Source: RGIG3009 sp964433065
GTDB lineage: Bacteria; Bacillota; Clostridia; Oscillospirales; Acutalibacteraceae
Direction: 5' to 3'
Assembly (NCBI GenBank): GCA_964433065.1
Contig: CAYSPZ010000014.1
Coordinates: 1 to 30,141 of the forward strand
DNA: 30,141 nt
A program made the translations under genes and the position numbers. The notes below the pieces were generated by a model. It did no database searches, was not told where the DNA came from, and saw nothing but the letters and a program-made list of their open reading frames with translations. Shown here one piece after another: positions 7,288 through 15,780 of the stretch (its first letter is position 1; each line of letters starts with the position of its first letter).

Positions 7288-7779
7288 TCATTCACTTTTT
7301 GATTGTGCCGCTAACAATTGTTGACCTTTTGCCGTTTCAAGGTGCCCGGCAACGATCTTGTCACGGTATACGTACAAGTGGGCGGTGGCATCGCCGTCAA
7401 CGTGATTGAGCACCCGATACGAATAGCATTTTACCCGTTTCCCGTAATACGGTTCGAGATCCATACCCGTTTGTTGCAACAACGCATTGTACTCTCTAAG
7501 GACAGAGTCTGCCTCATCGGGCAAACGGATCTCCTGTATTTTGATCGGTTCGGATACCGTTTCGTATCCCAACTGACTTAAATAACCGACCCGCTGCTCG
7601 TCCGTTCCCGCTTGCACATCCGTTATCGGCACACCCGCAGTTGATTTGATCGGCGTTGAGGTGGCTGCCGCCGCGATCGCCAGAACGATCATTACCGCCA
7701 CGCATACCGCCGAGGTGATCATTTGCTTTTTTGTCGTCTTAATCGAAAATACAAACACAACACACACATCCCATCGCAA
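7288..7779 (-). CDS. DUF4830-type single-pass membrane or secreted protein
   Basis: A 163-residue protein with one hydrophobic segment at about 20-40 (MITSAVCVAVMIVLAIAAAA) and an extracytoplasmic domain. That domain shows the DUF4830 pattern: QRVGYLSQLGYE, then EPIKIQEIRLPDE, GMDLEPYYGKRVKCYSY and VYRDKIVAGHL. The function of the family is unknown. The open frame begins at a TTG at 7779 with a poor ribosome site; a GTG at 7758, giving MFVFSIKTTKK, is an equally likely start and would make a 156-residue protein. It lies between the M24 peptidase and the pseudouridine synthase with short gaps, so it is probably in the same transcript. Confidence 0.75.
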   Translation of the reverse strand: MRWDVCVVFVFSIKTTKKQMITSAVCVAVMIVLAIAAAATSTPIKSTAGVPITDVQAGTDEQRVGYLSQLGYETVSEPIKIQEIRLPDEADSVLREYNALLQQTGMDLEPYYGKRVKCYSYRVLNHVDGDATAHLYVYRDKIVAGHLETAKGQQLLAAQSKSE

Positions 7780-7823
7780 TTCTTTATTGAATGTATATGT
7801 TGTGTTGTGTTTGAATATTCAAC

Positions 7824-8897
7824 TCAAAGCAGGATCAATTCTTTGGGACAGTGGGTCAGATTGCGACAACCGCCTTCGGTGATGAGCACCATATCTTCAA
7901 TACGTACGCCGAATTTGCCTTCCAGATAAATACCGGGTTCGACCGTAACCACGTTACCCGCCTTTAACGGGGTATTTCCGCCGCGCGGCGATACCGTCGG
8001 TGCTTCGTGGATCTGTACACCGACACCGTGACCGGTACCGTGTCCAAAACAATTGCCGTACCCTGCGTTTGCGATGACATTACGCGCCGCCGCGTCGCCG
8101 TCCGCACAGGTAAGACCCGCTTTAAGAACCGATAACGACGCGTTCTGTGCCGCTAACACGGTGTTATAGATCGCACGTTGCTCATCACTGACAGGACCGA
8201 GTGCGACCGTACGAGTCATATCGGAATGGTATCCGTCCACCACTGCACCGAAATCCATCGTAATAAAATCGCCTTTTTGGATCGTTTTGTCCGACGGAAT
8301 ACCGTGAGGCAGTGAAGAGTTGGCACCCGAAACCACAATAAAATCGAATGCCACGCGTTGCGCACCTTCGCGGCGCATAAAGAATTCGAGTTCAAGCGCG
8401 ACCTGTTTTTCGGTCACACCTTCGCGGATGTAGGGCAAGATGTGTTCAAACCCTGCTTCGGTGATCGCCTGTGCGGCTTCGATACGGCGGATCTCGTGTT
8501 CGTCTTTGATCGCGCGCATCTCGGTCAACCAACAATCCAGCGTATCGTCGGTGGTCAATTCGATATCGGATAAACCGCGCGAAAGTCGTGCGGCAGCTGC
8601 CAACGACGTTTCACACGCTTCCAACAAGAGTGTTTGGATATCGTGTTTTTTACACAACTCGTTTAACGTGTCGGTCAAGCGGTTGAACATGATACATTCG
8701 GCGCCCGAAACGGTGTTTTTTGCCATCTCGATGTACCGAAAATCAGTTATAAAATAGGATTTTTCGGGTGTGACAAGGATATAACTCTCCCCCGACGGAA
8801 ACCCGGTCAAGTAGCATAAATGGTGTTCAGCGGTGATCAACGCTGCGCTTTTTGTGCCGACAAGATGTTTGCTTAATTGTTCCAGTTTAGCGTTCAT
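7824..8897 (-). CDS. M24-family aminopeptidase (Xaa-Pro peptidase type)
   Basis: A 357-residue metallopeptidase. An N-terminal creatinase-like domain (residues 1-125) is followed by a pita-bread M24 catalytic domain. The five metal ligands are in place: D215 and D226 in MDFGAVVDGYHSDMTRT, H290 in GTGHGVG, E320 in VEPGIYLEG and E334 in VRIEDMVLIT. It should remove N-terminal residues ahead of proline in short cytosolic peptides. Length fits the small Firmicute PepQ/YqhT type, often annotated as aminopeptidase P. The ATG has GGAGGGAAC upstream, and the start overlaps the end of the endonuclease IV-like gene by 11 bases, which implies translational coupling. Confidence 0.9.
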   Translation of the reverse strand: MNAKLEQLSKHLVGTKSAALITAEHHLCYLTGFPSGESYILVTPEKSYFITDFRYIEMAKNTVSGAECIMFNRLTDTLNELCKKHDIQTLLLEACETSLAAAARLSRGLSDIELTTDDTLDCWLTEMRAIKDEHEIRRIEAAQAITEAGFEHILPYIREGVTEKQVALELEFFMRREGAQRVAFDFIVVSGANSSLPHGIPSDKTIQKGDFITMDFGAVVDGYHSDMTRTVALGPVSDEQRAIYNTVLAAQNASLSVLKAGLTCADGDAAARNVIANAGYGNCFGHGTGHGVGVQIHEAPTVSPRGGNTPLKAGNVVTVEPGIYLEGKFGVRIEDMVLITEGGCRNLTHCPKELILL

Positions 8898-9747
8898 TGT
8901 CGTTCCCTCCGTATAGTTGCATCAGTATTACGGCATCTTCTGCCTGTGTACCGTCCGATTCGCAGATGAACGTAGGGGTCATTCCCCGTTTGCGGATCAA
9001 TTGCATCAGCGGTGACGGATCGGGACCGTAAACGGTGTCCGCAAAGGTCAGGTGTCGTTTTTCGCCGCCTTGTGTGTATTCGATCTTCGAAAAATGAGCG
9101 TGGAATTTTGAGGCGCGTTCGGTTCCCAATTCGTTGACCAAACGGTCCAGTAATGCGTCAAACGCTTCTTCGCTGTTGACACCGCCGTGCGTACGAGAAT
9201 TAAGATGACCGAAATCGATGCACGGTAAAAAGCGGTCGTGTTCTTTGCAGAAAAACAAGACCTCATCCAGATCGCCCAACTGGTTGATCTTCCCCATCGT
9301 TTCGGGACAGATATGAATGCGTTGCAGACCTTCGTCGTTCAAAGCCGCTTGTGCGCGGCGCAGGGTTTCGTTTGCCAGAAGGGTAGCATCTTTACGCGAG
9401 AGACCGCCTAATCCGCCGGGATGGACCACGATACGGGTACCGCCCATTTGATGGACCGCACGGGCGCTCTCCAAGATGTAGCGAATCGAATTATCCCGTT
9501 TTTCGGGTTCAGCGGAAGCGAGAGAAATGAAATACGGCGCGTGCAGTGATAATTGAATGCCGTATTGGGTTGCCAGTGCGCCGAGTTTAGCGGCGGCATC
9601 GTCGGTGATACGAACACCGCGACCGCACTGGTATTCGTACGCGGTCAAACCAAGTTTGTTTAAAAACTCGGGAGCCTGCAAGGTGCTTTTGTTGCCTTGC
9701 GCATAAAACAGGACGCCGTTACCGGCAGGACCGAATTTAGCGGTCAT
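8887..9747 (-). CDS. Endonuclease IV-like TIM-barrel protein
   Basis: A 286-residue AP-endonuclease-2-fold protein, close in length to Nfo. Several metal-ligand positions of endonuclease IV can be placed: H69 (SLHAPY), H109 (VVHPGG), E149 (CPETMG), D178 and H181 (CIDFGH), H218 (HAHFSK), H232 and E263 (ICESDG). The DRH motif that binds the third zinc in true Nfo is KRH here (K230-R231-H232), and the usual HLND is AHFS. It may therefore be a DNA-repair enzyme with a changed metal site or a sugar-phosphate isomerase-like relative; the sequence alone does not decide. GGGAGGGG precedes the ATG. It overlaps yqeG by 11 bases and the peptidase gene by 11 bases. Confidence 0.8.
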   Translation of the reverse strand: MTAKFGPAGNGVLFYAQGNKSTLQAPEFLNKLGLTAYEYQCGRGVRITDDAAAKLGALATQYGIQLSLHAPYFISLASAEPEKRDNSIRYILESARAVHQMGGTRIVVHPGGLGGLSRKDATLLANETLRRAQAALNDEGLQRIHICPETMGKINQLGDLDEVLFFCKEHDRFLPCIDFGHLNSRTHGGVNSEEAFDALLDRLVNELGTERASKFHAHFSKIEYTQGGEKRHLTFADTVYGPDPSPLMQLIRKRGMTPTFICESDGTQAEDAVILMQLYGGNDNER

Positions 9748-10243
9748 TTGTCTTCCCCTCCCGTCGTTGATACAGCCACCGTTCTAAACGGCGCTTGAGT
9801 TTTAGGATCGGTTTACCCGTTTCGAGCAGGATGGGTTGCAGTTGCACACAACGGATACCACACAAGTTGGCACCGATAATATCGGTAAACACCTGATCGC
9901 CGATTGCCAGACATTCACTGCGCTTGAGTTGTAATCGACGAATACCGCGCCAAAAACCAATAGGTAACGGTTTACAAGAGAGCGAGGTATGGCGAAGACC
10001 GATGCGTTTGGCAAACGGCGCTACACGCCATTCCCACGAATTGGAAACGACGGTCATACGAATACCCGCTTGTTTCATAGTGTCAAGCCAATCGCGCACG
10101 TCGTCGGACAGTTCCTGGCTGCCGTGGGTAGTGAGCGTATTATCCACATCCAACAGCAAACCTTTAACGCCCATCGTATGCAATTGTTCAACCGTGATAT
10201 CGGTAATGCGACGGTGATAGACCGTCGGATAAAACAACGACAT
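9737..10243 (-). CDS. yqeG: YqeG-family HAD-IIIA phosphatase
   Basis: A 168-residue HAD-superfamily protein. Motif I is LLLDVDNTLT, with the nucleophile D32 and acid D34; motif II is VVSNS; the motif III lysine is in SCKPLPIGF; and motif IV is AIGDQVFTDIIGAN. These fit an active magnesium-dependent phosphatase of the YqeG (phosphatidylglycerophosphatase GEP4-like) group, whose bacterial substrate is not established. AAAGGAG precedes the ATG. It starts only 27 bases after the rpsU terminator with no room for a clear promoter, so it may depend on read-through. It overlaps the next gene, forming the head of a yqeG, endonuclease IV-like, peptidase group. Confidence 0.87.
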   Translation of the reverse strand: MSLFYPTVYHRRITDITVEQLHTMGVKGLLLDVDNTLTTHGSQELSDDVRDWLDTMKQAGIRMTVVSNSWEWRVAPFAKRIGLRHTSLSCKPLPIGFWRGIRRLQLKRSECLAIGDQVFTDIIGANLCGIRCVQLQPILLETGKPILKLKRRLERWLYQRREGKTNDR

Positions 10244-10269
10244 TCGCTCACTCCTTTTTGATGATATAT

Positions 10270-10296
10270 AAAAAGCGGGCTTATTGCCCGCTTTTT
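10270..10296 (-). terminator. Rho-independent terminator after rpsU
   Basis: An 11-bp stem AAAAAGCGGGC / GCCCGCTTTTT with a 5-base loop, ending in CTTTTTATATAT on the minus strand, 2 bases past the rpsU stop codon. Confidence 0.92.
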
Positions 10297-10298
10297 AC

Positions 10299-10475
10299 TC
10301 ATTTGAACTTTCTTTTACGAGCAGCCTCAGATTTCTTCTTACGACGAACGGAAGGCTTCTCATAGTGTTCTCTTTTCCGAACTTCGGCGAGAACACCGGA
10401 ACGAGCGCAAGATTTCTTCCATCTACGCAACGCGCTATCCAGAGACTCGTTTTCTTTAACTTTGACTTCAGACAT
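10299..10475 (-). CDS. rpsU: 30S ribosomal protein S21
   Basis: A 58-residue protein starting MSEVKVKENESLDSALRRWK, with the conserved SGVLAEVRKREHYEKPS segment and a highly basic tail RRKKKSEAARKRKF. This is the standard length for Firmicute S21, which sits on the small-subunit platform near the anti-Shine-Dalgarno helix of 16S rRNA. The start at 10475 is chosen because GGAGGGAGGG lies just upstream; an in-frame codon seven residues earlier would place that site inside the gene. It is transcribed from its own strong promoter (10534-10562) and ends at a strong terminator, so it forms a single-gene unit between leuS and yqeG. Confidence 0.96.
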   Translation of the reverse strand: MSEVKVKENESLDSALRRWKKSCARSGVLAEVRKREHYEKPSVRRKKKSEAARKRKFK

Positions 10476-10533
10476 TCTTATTCCCTCCCTCCGCACAGTA
10501 GCAGGGGTTATTTTTCTTTACAGAACACTACGC

Positions 10534-10562
10534 ATTATACAACAGTTAACGCAACTCGTCAA
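10534..10562 (-). promoter_or_regulatory. Sigma-A promoter of rpsU
   Basis: On the minus strand TTGACG (10562-10557), a 17-base spacer and a perfect TATAAT (10539-10534). The start codon is 58 bases beyond the -10. This is the best housekeeping promoter in the window. Confidence 0.88.
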
Positions 10563-10580
10563 GTCTTTTTTATAACAAAT

Positions 10581-13001
10581 TTACAAGGGTTTTACAACTA
10601 AATTGACCAGTTTGCGCGGGACGTATAATTCTTTCACGATCTGTTTACCGTCCAGTTCGGGTACGATCTTCTCGTTCTGCTTCGCAATCGTCAACACTTC
10701 GTCTGCCGTCGCGTCAACGTTGACCGACAAACGAGTACGGATCTTACCGTTGATCTGCACGGCGATCTCCACCGTGTTCTCTTCGCATTTATCGGGATCA
10801 AAGGTCGGCCACTCGTGATATGCCAACGTATCTGCCGAAACGAGTTGTTCCCACAATTCTTCGGTCATATGAGGTGCAAACGGATTGAGCAACTGGACGA
10901 GTACGCGATATTCGCCGCGTGTAGCACCGCCTGCTGCGGAAAGGTCGTTAAGCAATGCCATCATTGCCGCGATCGCGGTATTGAATTTCAGGTTTTCGAT
11001 GTCCTCGCCCACCTTGCGGATGGTGCGGTTGATCGAAATTTCCAAAGCGGGACGGATATCGTCGCTGTCGATCAGCGATTCGGACAACGCCCACACGCGT
11101 TCAAGAAAACGTTGCGAACCGCGGATACTGGAACTGGACCACGGCGCGGCTTTTTCAAAGTCGCCGATAAACATCTCATACACACGCAAGGTATCCGCAC
11201 CGAAATCGCGGATGATATCGTCAGGGTTGACGACGTTGCCGCGGGATTTGGACATTTTTTCGCCGTTTTCACCCAAGATCATACCGTGACTGGTACGTTT
11301 TGCGTAGGGTTCTGCCGTCGGGACAACACCGATATCGTACAAGAACTTATGCCAGAAACGGCTATATAGTAAGTGCAGGGTCGTATGTTCCATACCGCCG
11401 TTGTACCAGTTGATGGGCAACCAGTAGTTCAACGCTTCTTTGGAAGCCAACGCTTCGGTATTGTGAGGATCGCAATACCGTAAGAAGTACCAGGACGAAC
11501 CTGCCCATTGAGGCATCGTATCGGTTTCGCGTTTTGCGGGTGCGCCGCATTTGGGACAGGTAGTATTGACCCATTCGTCGATCGTAGCAAGCGGAGATTC
11601 GCCGTTGTCGGTCGGCTCGTAACTGTCGACCATCGGCAGACGGATCGGCAACTGCTCTTCGGGGACGGCAACCTGACCGCAATGCGGACAATGCACGATC
11701 GGGATCGGTTCACCCCAATACCGTTGACGGGAGAAGACCCAGTCACGCAGTTTGAAGTTGACTTTCTTCTCGCCGATCTTTTCTTTTTCCAGATACTCAA
11801 TGATCGCAACTTTGGCTTCTTCCACCGACATTCCGTTGAGGAAACCGGAGTTAACCATCGTGCCCGTCGCGCAATCGGTGAAGGCTTCTTTTTCCACATC
11901 GCCGCCCTGTACCACTTCAATGATGGGCAGGGAGAATTTTTGGGCAAATTCCCAGTCGCGGGTATCGTGTGCGGGAACCGCCATAATGGCGCCTGTTCCA
12001 TAGGACACCAGTACGTAGTCGGAAATAAACAGCGGGATCTCGTTGCCGTTGACGGGGTTAATACCCATCACACCGTCCAAACGCACACCGGTCTTGTCTT
12101 TAGCAACCTCGGTACGTTCAAAATCGGATTTACGGGAAGCAGTTTCCTGATAGGCACGTACTTCGTCCACATTTTTCAGCACACCGTTGTTGATCCAGGT
12201 TTCGAGCAACGGGTGTTCGGGCGACATCACCATATAGGTCGCACCGAACAAGGTATCGGGACGGGTGGTATACACCACGAGCGGATCGCCCGCCGTAGTG
12301 GAGAAGGTTACCTGAGCACCAGTCGAACGACCGATCCAGTTGATCTGTTGTGCGCGAACGCGTTCCGGATAATCCACCAGATCCAGATCGTCGATCAGAC
12401 GTTGTGCATAGGCGGTGATTTTAAGCATCCACTGACTTTTCACCTTACGCACGACTTCGCCGCCGCAACGTTCACAAACGCCGCCGACCACTTCTTCGTT
12501 CGCAAGAACGCATTTGCAGGAGGTACACCAGTTGACCGCCATTTCTTTTTTGTATGCCAGTCCTTTTTTAAACAGTTGCAGGAAGATCCACTGCGTCCAT
12601 TTGTAGTAATCGGGATCGGTAGTGTTGATCTCTCTCGTCCAGTCAAACGAAAGACCGAGAGCCTGCAACTGGGATTTGAAGCGCGCCACGTTGTTTTGCG
12701 TCACGACTTCGGGGTGAATGTGATTTTTGATAGCAAAGTTTTCGGTAGGCAGACCGAATGCATCCCATCCCATCGGATACAACACGTTGTACCCTTGCAT
12801 ACGGCGTTTACGGGATACGACGTCGAGCGCCGTATAGGAACGCGGATGACCCACGTGTAACCCCTGACCCGACGGGTACGGGAATTCCACCAACGCGAAA
12901 TATGCGGGTTTTTCCTGCGATTCCTGCGCCGCAAAGGTGTTTTCACTTACCCATTTATCTTGCCATTTCTTTTCAATTTCAGCAGCATTGTATTTACTCA
13001 T
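10581..13001 (-). CDS. leuS: Leucyl-tRNA synthetase
   Basis: An 806-residue class I synthetase that charges tRNA-Leu, full length for bacterial LeuS. The HIGH-type signature is HVGH at 49-52 within YPSGQGLHVGH, and the KMSKS loop is GEKMSKSRGNVVNPDD. A zinc-ribbon-like CTSCKC...CERCGG lies near 155-180. The CP1 editing domain follows (about 220-415), with TTRPDTLFGATYMV and the GTGAIMAVPAHD segment. A second cysteine set, CPHCG and CPKCG, is in the leucine-specific region, and the anticodon-binding and C-terminal domains end the protein. GGGGGA precedes the ATG, and the start overlaps rsfS by 8 bases. There is therefore no T-box leader. It appears to be the last gene of the 19 kb gene run. 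Confidence 0.97.
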   Translation of the reverse strand: MSKYNAAEIEKKWQDKWVSENTFAAQESQEKPAYFALVEFPYPSGQGLHVGHPRSYTALDVVSRKRRMQGYNVLYPMGWDAFGLPTENFAIKNHIHPEVVTQNNVARFKSQLQALGLSFDWTREINTTDPDYYKWTQWIFLQLFKKGLAYKKEMAVNWCTSCKCVLANEEVVGGVCERCGGEVVRKVKSQWMLKITAYAQRLIDDLDLVDYPERVRAQQINWIGRSTGAQVTFSTTAGDPLVVYTTRPDTLFGATYMVMSPEHPLLETWINNGVLKNVDEVRAYQETASRKSDFERTEVAKDKTGVRLDGVMGINPVNGNEIPLFISDYVLVSYGTGAIMAVPAHDTRDWEFAQKFSLPIIEVVQGGDVEKEAFTDCATGTMVNSGFLNGMSVEEAKVAIIEYLEKEKIGEKKVNFKLRDWVFSRQRYWGEPIPIVHCPHCGQVAVPEEQLPIRLPMVDSYEPTDNGESPLATIDEWVNTTCPKCGAPAKRETDTMPQWAGSSWYFLRYCDPHNTEALASKEALNYWLPINWYNGGMEHTTLHLLYSRFWHKFLYDIGVVPTAEPYAKRTSHGMILGENGEKMSKSRGNVVNPDDIIRDFGADTLRVYEMFIGDFEKAAPWSSSSIRGSQRFLERVWALSESLIDSDDIRPALEISINRTIRKVGEDIENLKFNTAIAAMMALLNDLSAAGGATRGEYRVLVQLLNPFAPHMTEELWEQLVSADTLAYHEWPTFDPDKCEENTVEIAVQINGKIRTRLSVNVDATADEVLTIAKQNEKIVPELDGKQIVKELYVPRKLVNLVVKPL

Positions 13002-13368
13002 TATCGTTTCCCCCGTCGCTCAAAAAAGTATTGATATCGATTTCTTTTCCATCTTTCCACAAGCGTTCCAAGTCATAGAAACTGCGCGTTTCTTCCTGAA
13101 AGATGTGGACAACGACCTGACCGAAATCGAGTAACGTCCATTGTGAATTCTGGTATCCTTCCGTACGCAACGGGCGGACACCGCGTTGACCCATTTCCAT
13201 TTCCGCGTAATCGACCAAGGCGCGGACCTGCGTGGAACTGGAACCGGCGGCAATCACAAAATAATCCGCCAAAGACGTGATCTCTGTCACCTGTATCACG
13301 CGAATATCGCGCGCTTTGTGTTTGTCCAACGAACAAACCAGTTGTTTAACGATTTCTATTGTTTCCAT
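12994..13368 (-). CDS. rsfS: Ribosomal silencing factor RsfS
   Basis: A 124-residue RsfS/DUF143 protein, which binds L14 on the large subunit and blocks subunit joining when nutrients are scarce. The family pattern is clear: DKHKARDIRVIQV, TSLADYFVIAAGSSSTQVRAL, then GYQNSQWTLLDFGQVVVHIFQEETRSFYDLERLW (split here across residues about 75-108). Length is typical. It begins just 1 base after the LCP-family stop codon and overlaps leuS, matching the common Clostridia order nadD, yqeK, LCP, rsfS, leuS. Confidence 0.95.
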   Translation of the reverse strand: METIEIVKQLVCSLDKHKARDIRVIQVTEITSLADYFVIAAGSSSTQVRALVDYAEMEMGQRGVRPLRTEGYQNSQWTLLDFGQVVVHIFQEETRSFYDLERLWKDGKEIDINTFLSDGGNDNE

Positions 13369-13369
13369 A

Positions 13370-14590
13370 TTACTCGTCTTTCTGTGTTGTCGTAGTGGCG
13401 CCGCTTTCGGCAGTACCGCTTTGATCGATCGCGATCTCGTTCATCGTTTGCAATTTCACATCGTCATCGGTACCCTTTGCGAGTTCGGTGATCTGAACGT
13501 CCGCATCGGTGATGGTTTCGCCGTACGGGTTGAAGTAGGTGTTCAACTGTTCGATCGTCTGAGCGCGATACACGCTGAAATATGAATCGGAGTTGAACGT
13601 AGACACCTCACCGGGTAATTGCTGTACGGTGATGTTCTCGGCTTTTACTTTTGACAGTGTGCGCACCAGACTCACCATATCCGCCGTCGACATTAACGTA
13701 CGGATCGGTGTGGAGCCTTTCATAACGGGTGCCAATGATTCTTCGGACAATTCCTGCTCGGTTTCATTGCACAAGCGTTGGAACAACGCGTAGAATACCT
13801 TGCGTTGACGCTCAAACCGCGTGAGATCGCCGTTAACACCTTTATCGCGTTTTAAAACGTATTGCAACGCGGCTTCACCGTCCAAGGTACGCACACCTTT
13901 TTGATAGGTGGTGTCCCCTACTTTTAACGAGGCTTCCAGATCCACGTCCAAACCGCCGAGCAGGTTGACCAGTTTCACGAACCCTTCTTGCGGGATCATA
14001 AAGTAGGCATCTACCGGCATTGAAAACAACTCGTTAAATACCGAAATGAGGTTATACGATGCGGAACCTGTCCGTTGACTGATGGTATGTCCCGCCGCCT
14101 TGTGTTCTTCAATCTCGGCTTTAAAGATGCGTTTACCCTCGAAATCACACCAATCGAGCGGCGCAGGATTACCCCAGACGTAACCCGCTTTTTTCTGTGA
14201 CCACAGATCGCTGTCACCCAGATAGGTATCCTGCGGAATCTCCAACACGTTGAGCGTTCCTTTTTTCTTATCGTGGCAAACGAGTGCCAACATTTCGGTT
14301 GCGGCGGCTTCGTCTTCTCCGAGCAGACCGATCACGTAATACGCTACTTTACCCTGCAAAGCGGTGGGGGTGGTATCGTATTGGTTGACGGTGGAATTGG
14401 TATTGTCCTTCTCACCCGAACCTGCCAGCAACGCTCTTCCGAGCACAAACAACAAGATAGCAAATAACAGCAAAAATACCGCCGCCGCGATCGTAATGAT
14501 ACGCCGCGCGTTCATTTTCTTGCGTTTTTTGGCAGTCACGGTTCTGGTACGACCGGTGTCACCCGTTTTGTTGCGTCTGTCTTTTGCCAT
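13370..14590 (-). CDS. LytR-CpsA-Psr (LCP) family wall-polymer ligase-like protein
   Basis: A 406-residue protein with a very basic cytosolic start (MAKDRRNKTG and KKRKK to residue 30), one membrane segment at about 31-54, and an extracytoplasmic LCP domain from about 75 to 310. Typical segments are LALVCHDKKKGTLNVLEIPQD, GGLDVDLEASL, RTLDGEAALQYVLKRD and DLTRFERQRKVF, with arginines that bind pyrophosphate-lipid in known LCP enzymes. Such enzymes attach teichoic-acid-like or capsular polymers to peptidoglycan. The start at 14590 (MAKDRRN) is chosen over an upstream in-frame codon at 14692, because the latter would overlap nadD-yqeK by 95 bases. GGAAAGGATG lies upstream. The tail is Ser/Thr-rich. 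Confidence 0.88.
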   Translation of the reverse strand: MAKDRRNKTGDTGRTRTVTAKKRKKMNARRIITIAAAVFLLLFAILLFVLGRALLAGSGEKDNTNSTVNQYDTTPTALQGKVAYYVIGLLGEDEAAATEMLALVCHDKKKGTLNVLEIPQDTYLGDSDLWSQKKAGYVWGNPAPLDWCDFEGKRIFKAEIEEHKAAGHTISQRTGSASYNLISVFNELFSMPVDAYFMIPQEGFVKLVNLLGGLDVDLEASLKVGDTTYQKGVRTLDGEAALQYVLKRDKGVNGDLTRFERQRKVFYALFQRLCNETEQELSEESLAPVMKGSTPIRTLMSTADMVSLVRTLSKVKAENITVQQLPGEVSTFNSDSYFSVYRAQTIEQLNTYFNPYGETITDADVQITELAKGTDDDVKLQTMNEIAIDQSGTAESGATTTTQKDE

Positions 14591-14597
14591 ACTTGCG

Positions 14598-15776
14598 TCA
14601 TCCTTTCCGCCATTCTTGATAACACGCCAAGGTATCGGGATGGACATCCCGCCCTTGTTCGCGCAGATCGGCGATGGTATATGCCAACGCATAGTCCATT
14701 GCCGCGTGTAAATCGGTTTCGGTCAACCGACGCATCACGTCTACGTCGGGATAATCGCGGTCCGCCGAAGTAAAGTCCGCCAGATACAACACCACTTCGA
14801 GCAAGGACATACCCGCTCTGCCGGTGGTATGATACCGAATCGCGTTGAGAATATCCGTATCGTGAATACCGAGGATGTTTTCCACAAACACCGCACCGGC
14901 ACGTGCATGCCACAACTTCGGCGCTCTTTTTTCAACCGTATCTAACAGTATATCAAAGTCTTGCAGAATTTGCAACTGTGAATCCCGATCGGTATCCTTT
15001 AAAATATCATGTAACAATCCCGCAACACGCGCTTTTTGTACATCGGCGCCGTATTTTGCCGCCAGATGTTCTGCTTGATCGGCAACCGCCAACGAATGAA
15101 CAAATCGTTTCGGTGTCAATCGTCCGCGGATGATATCGTGATACTGGTCTTCCACGTCACAATACCGCTTTCTCGCCGTATACAATTCGTGCTCACGAAT
15201 ATACGTTGCCACTGCAGACGGAACAAATTCTTCAATTGACTCCCCTGCTGCCGCGCATTTCCGAACATGAGTAGAAGAAATATGCGGCGCGTCGATGGTT
15301 TCGACACAACACACGGCACCTTGTTTTTTCAATTCTTCGGCATATCGCATCAGTTCTTCGGTCTGTGAACCGTCACGCGGCGCAACGCACAACGTGGCAA
15401 GTTGCGCAATATCCGTAAAACGGTGCCAGGTAGCCAAGGTTAAAAACATATCCGCACCGACCAACAAGAACAGGTCGGCATCGGGATCCTGCGTTTTCAG
15501 TTGTTCTAACGTAGTGACCGTGAAACTCGCACCGCGACGATTGATTTCCATATCCGATACCATCAGTTGCGGATAGGGATCACACGCCAAACGACACATT
15601 TCCAGTCGATCAACGGCGGGTGCAAGATCGGGTTTCACTTTATGGGGCGGAACAAAGGTCGGCATCATCAACACGCAGTCCAGTTGTAACCGCGCCGCAA
15701 ACTCCCGCGCCAACACGATATGTCCGTTATGAATGGGATCAAACGTTCCGCCTAAAATACCAAGTCGTTTTTTCAT
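14598..15776 (-). CDS. nadD-yqeK: Fused NadD nicotinate-nucleotide adenylyltransferase and YqeK HD-domain hydrolase
   Basis: A 392-residue two-domain protein. Residues 1-195 are NadD, which makes deamido-NAD from nicotinate mononucleotide and ATP: GILGGTFDPIHNGH at 6-19, VPPHK near 42-46 and ISSTHVRK at 166-173. Residues 205-392 are a YqeK-type HD phosphohydrolase (VHSLAVADQAEHLA with H227, GLLHDILKD with H256-D257, and a later YHTTGR and YLADFTSADR); YqeK cleaves Ap4A and related dinucleotides in known cases. In most Firmicutes these are two adjacent genes, so this is a clean in-frame fusion. The ATG at 15776 gives the correct NadD N-terminus; the ribosome site is weak and the start lies 4 bases after yhbY, suggesting coupling. 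Confidence 0.92.
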   Translation of the reverse strand: MKKRLGILGGTFDPIHNGHIVLAREFAARLQLDCVLMMPTFVPPHKVKPDLAPAVDRLEMCRLACDPYPQLMVSDMEINRRGASFTVTTLEQLKTQDPDADLFLLVGADMFLTLATWHRFTDIAQLATLCVAPRDGSQTEELMRYAEELKKQGAVCCVETIDAPHISSTHVRKCAAAGESIEEFVPSAVATYIREHELYTARKRYCDVEDQYHDIIRGRLTPKRFVHSLAVADQAEHLAAKYGADVQKARVAGLLHDILKDTDRDSQLQILQDFDILLDTVEKRAPKLWHARAGAVFVENILGIHDTDILNAIRYHTTGRAGMSLLEVVLYLADFTSADRDYPDVDVMRRLTETDLHAAMDYALAYTIADLREQGRDVHPDTLACYQEWRKG

Positions 15777-15780
15777 AATC

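Noticed and set aside
10476..10580. A terminator after leuS
   Set aside because: No GC stem with a T-run is visible. The AT-rich stretch TTATAAAAAAG lacks a hairpin, and the region is accounted for by the rpsU promoter and leader.
11508..12860. A 450-codon open frame on the plus strand
   Set aside because: It is wholly antisense to leuS, whose motifs are intact. The residue pattern is the usual complement of a conserved gene.
12994..13010. A possible T-box leader before leuS
   Set aside because: leuS overlaps rsfS by 8 bases, so there is no leader region.
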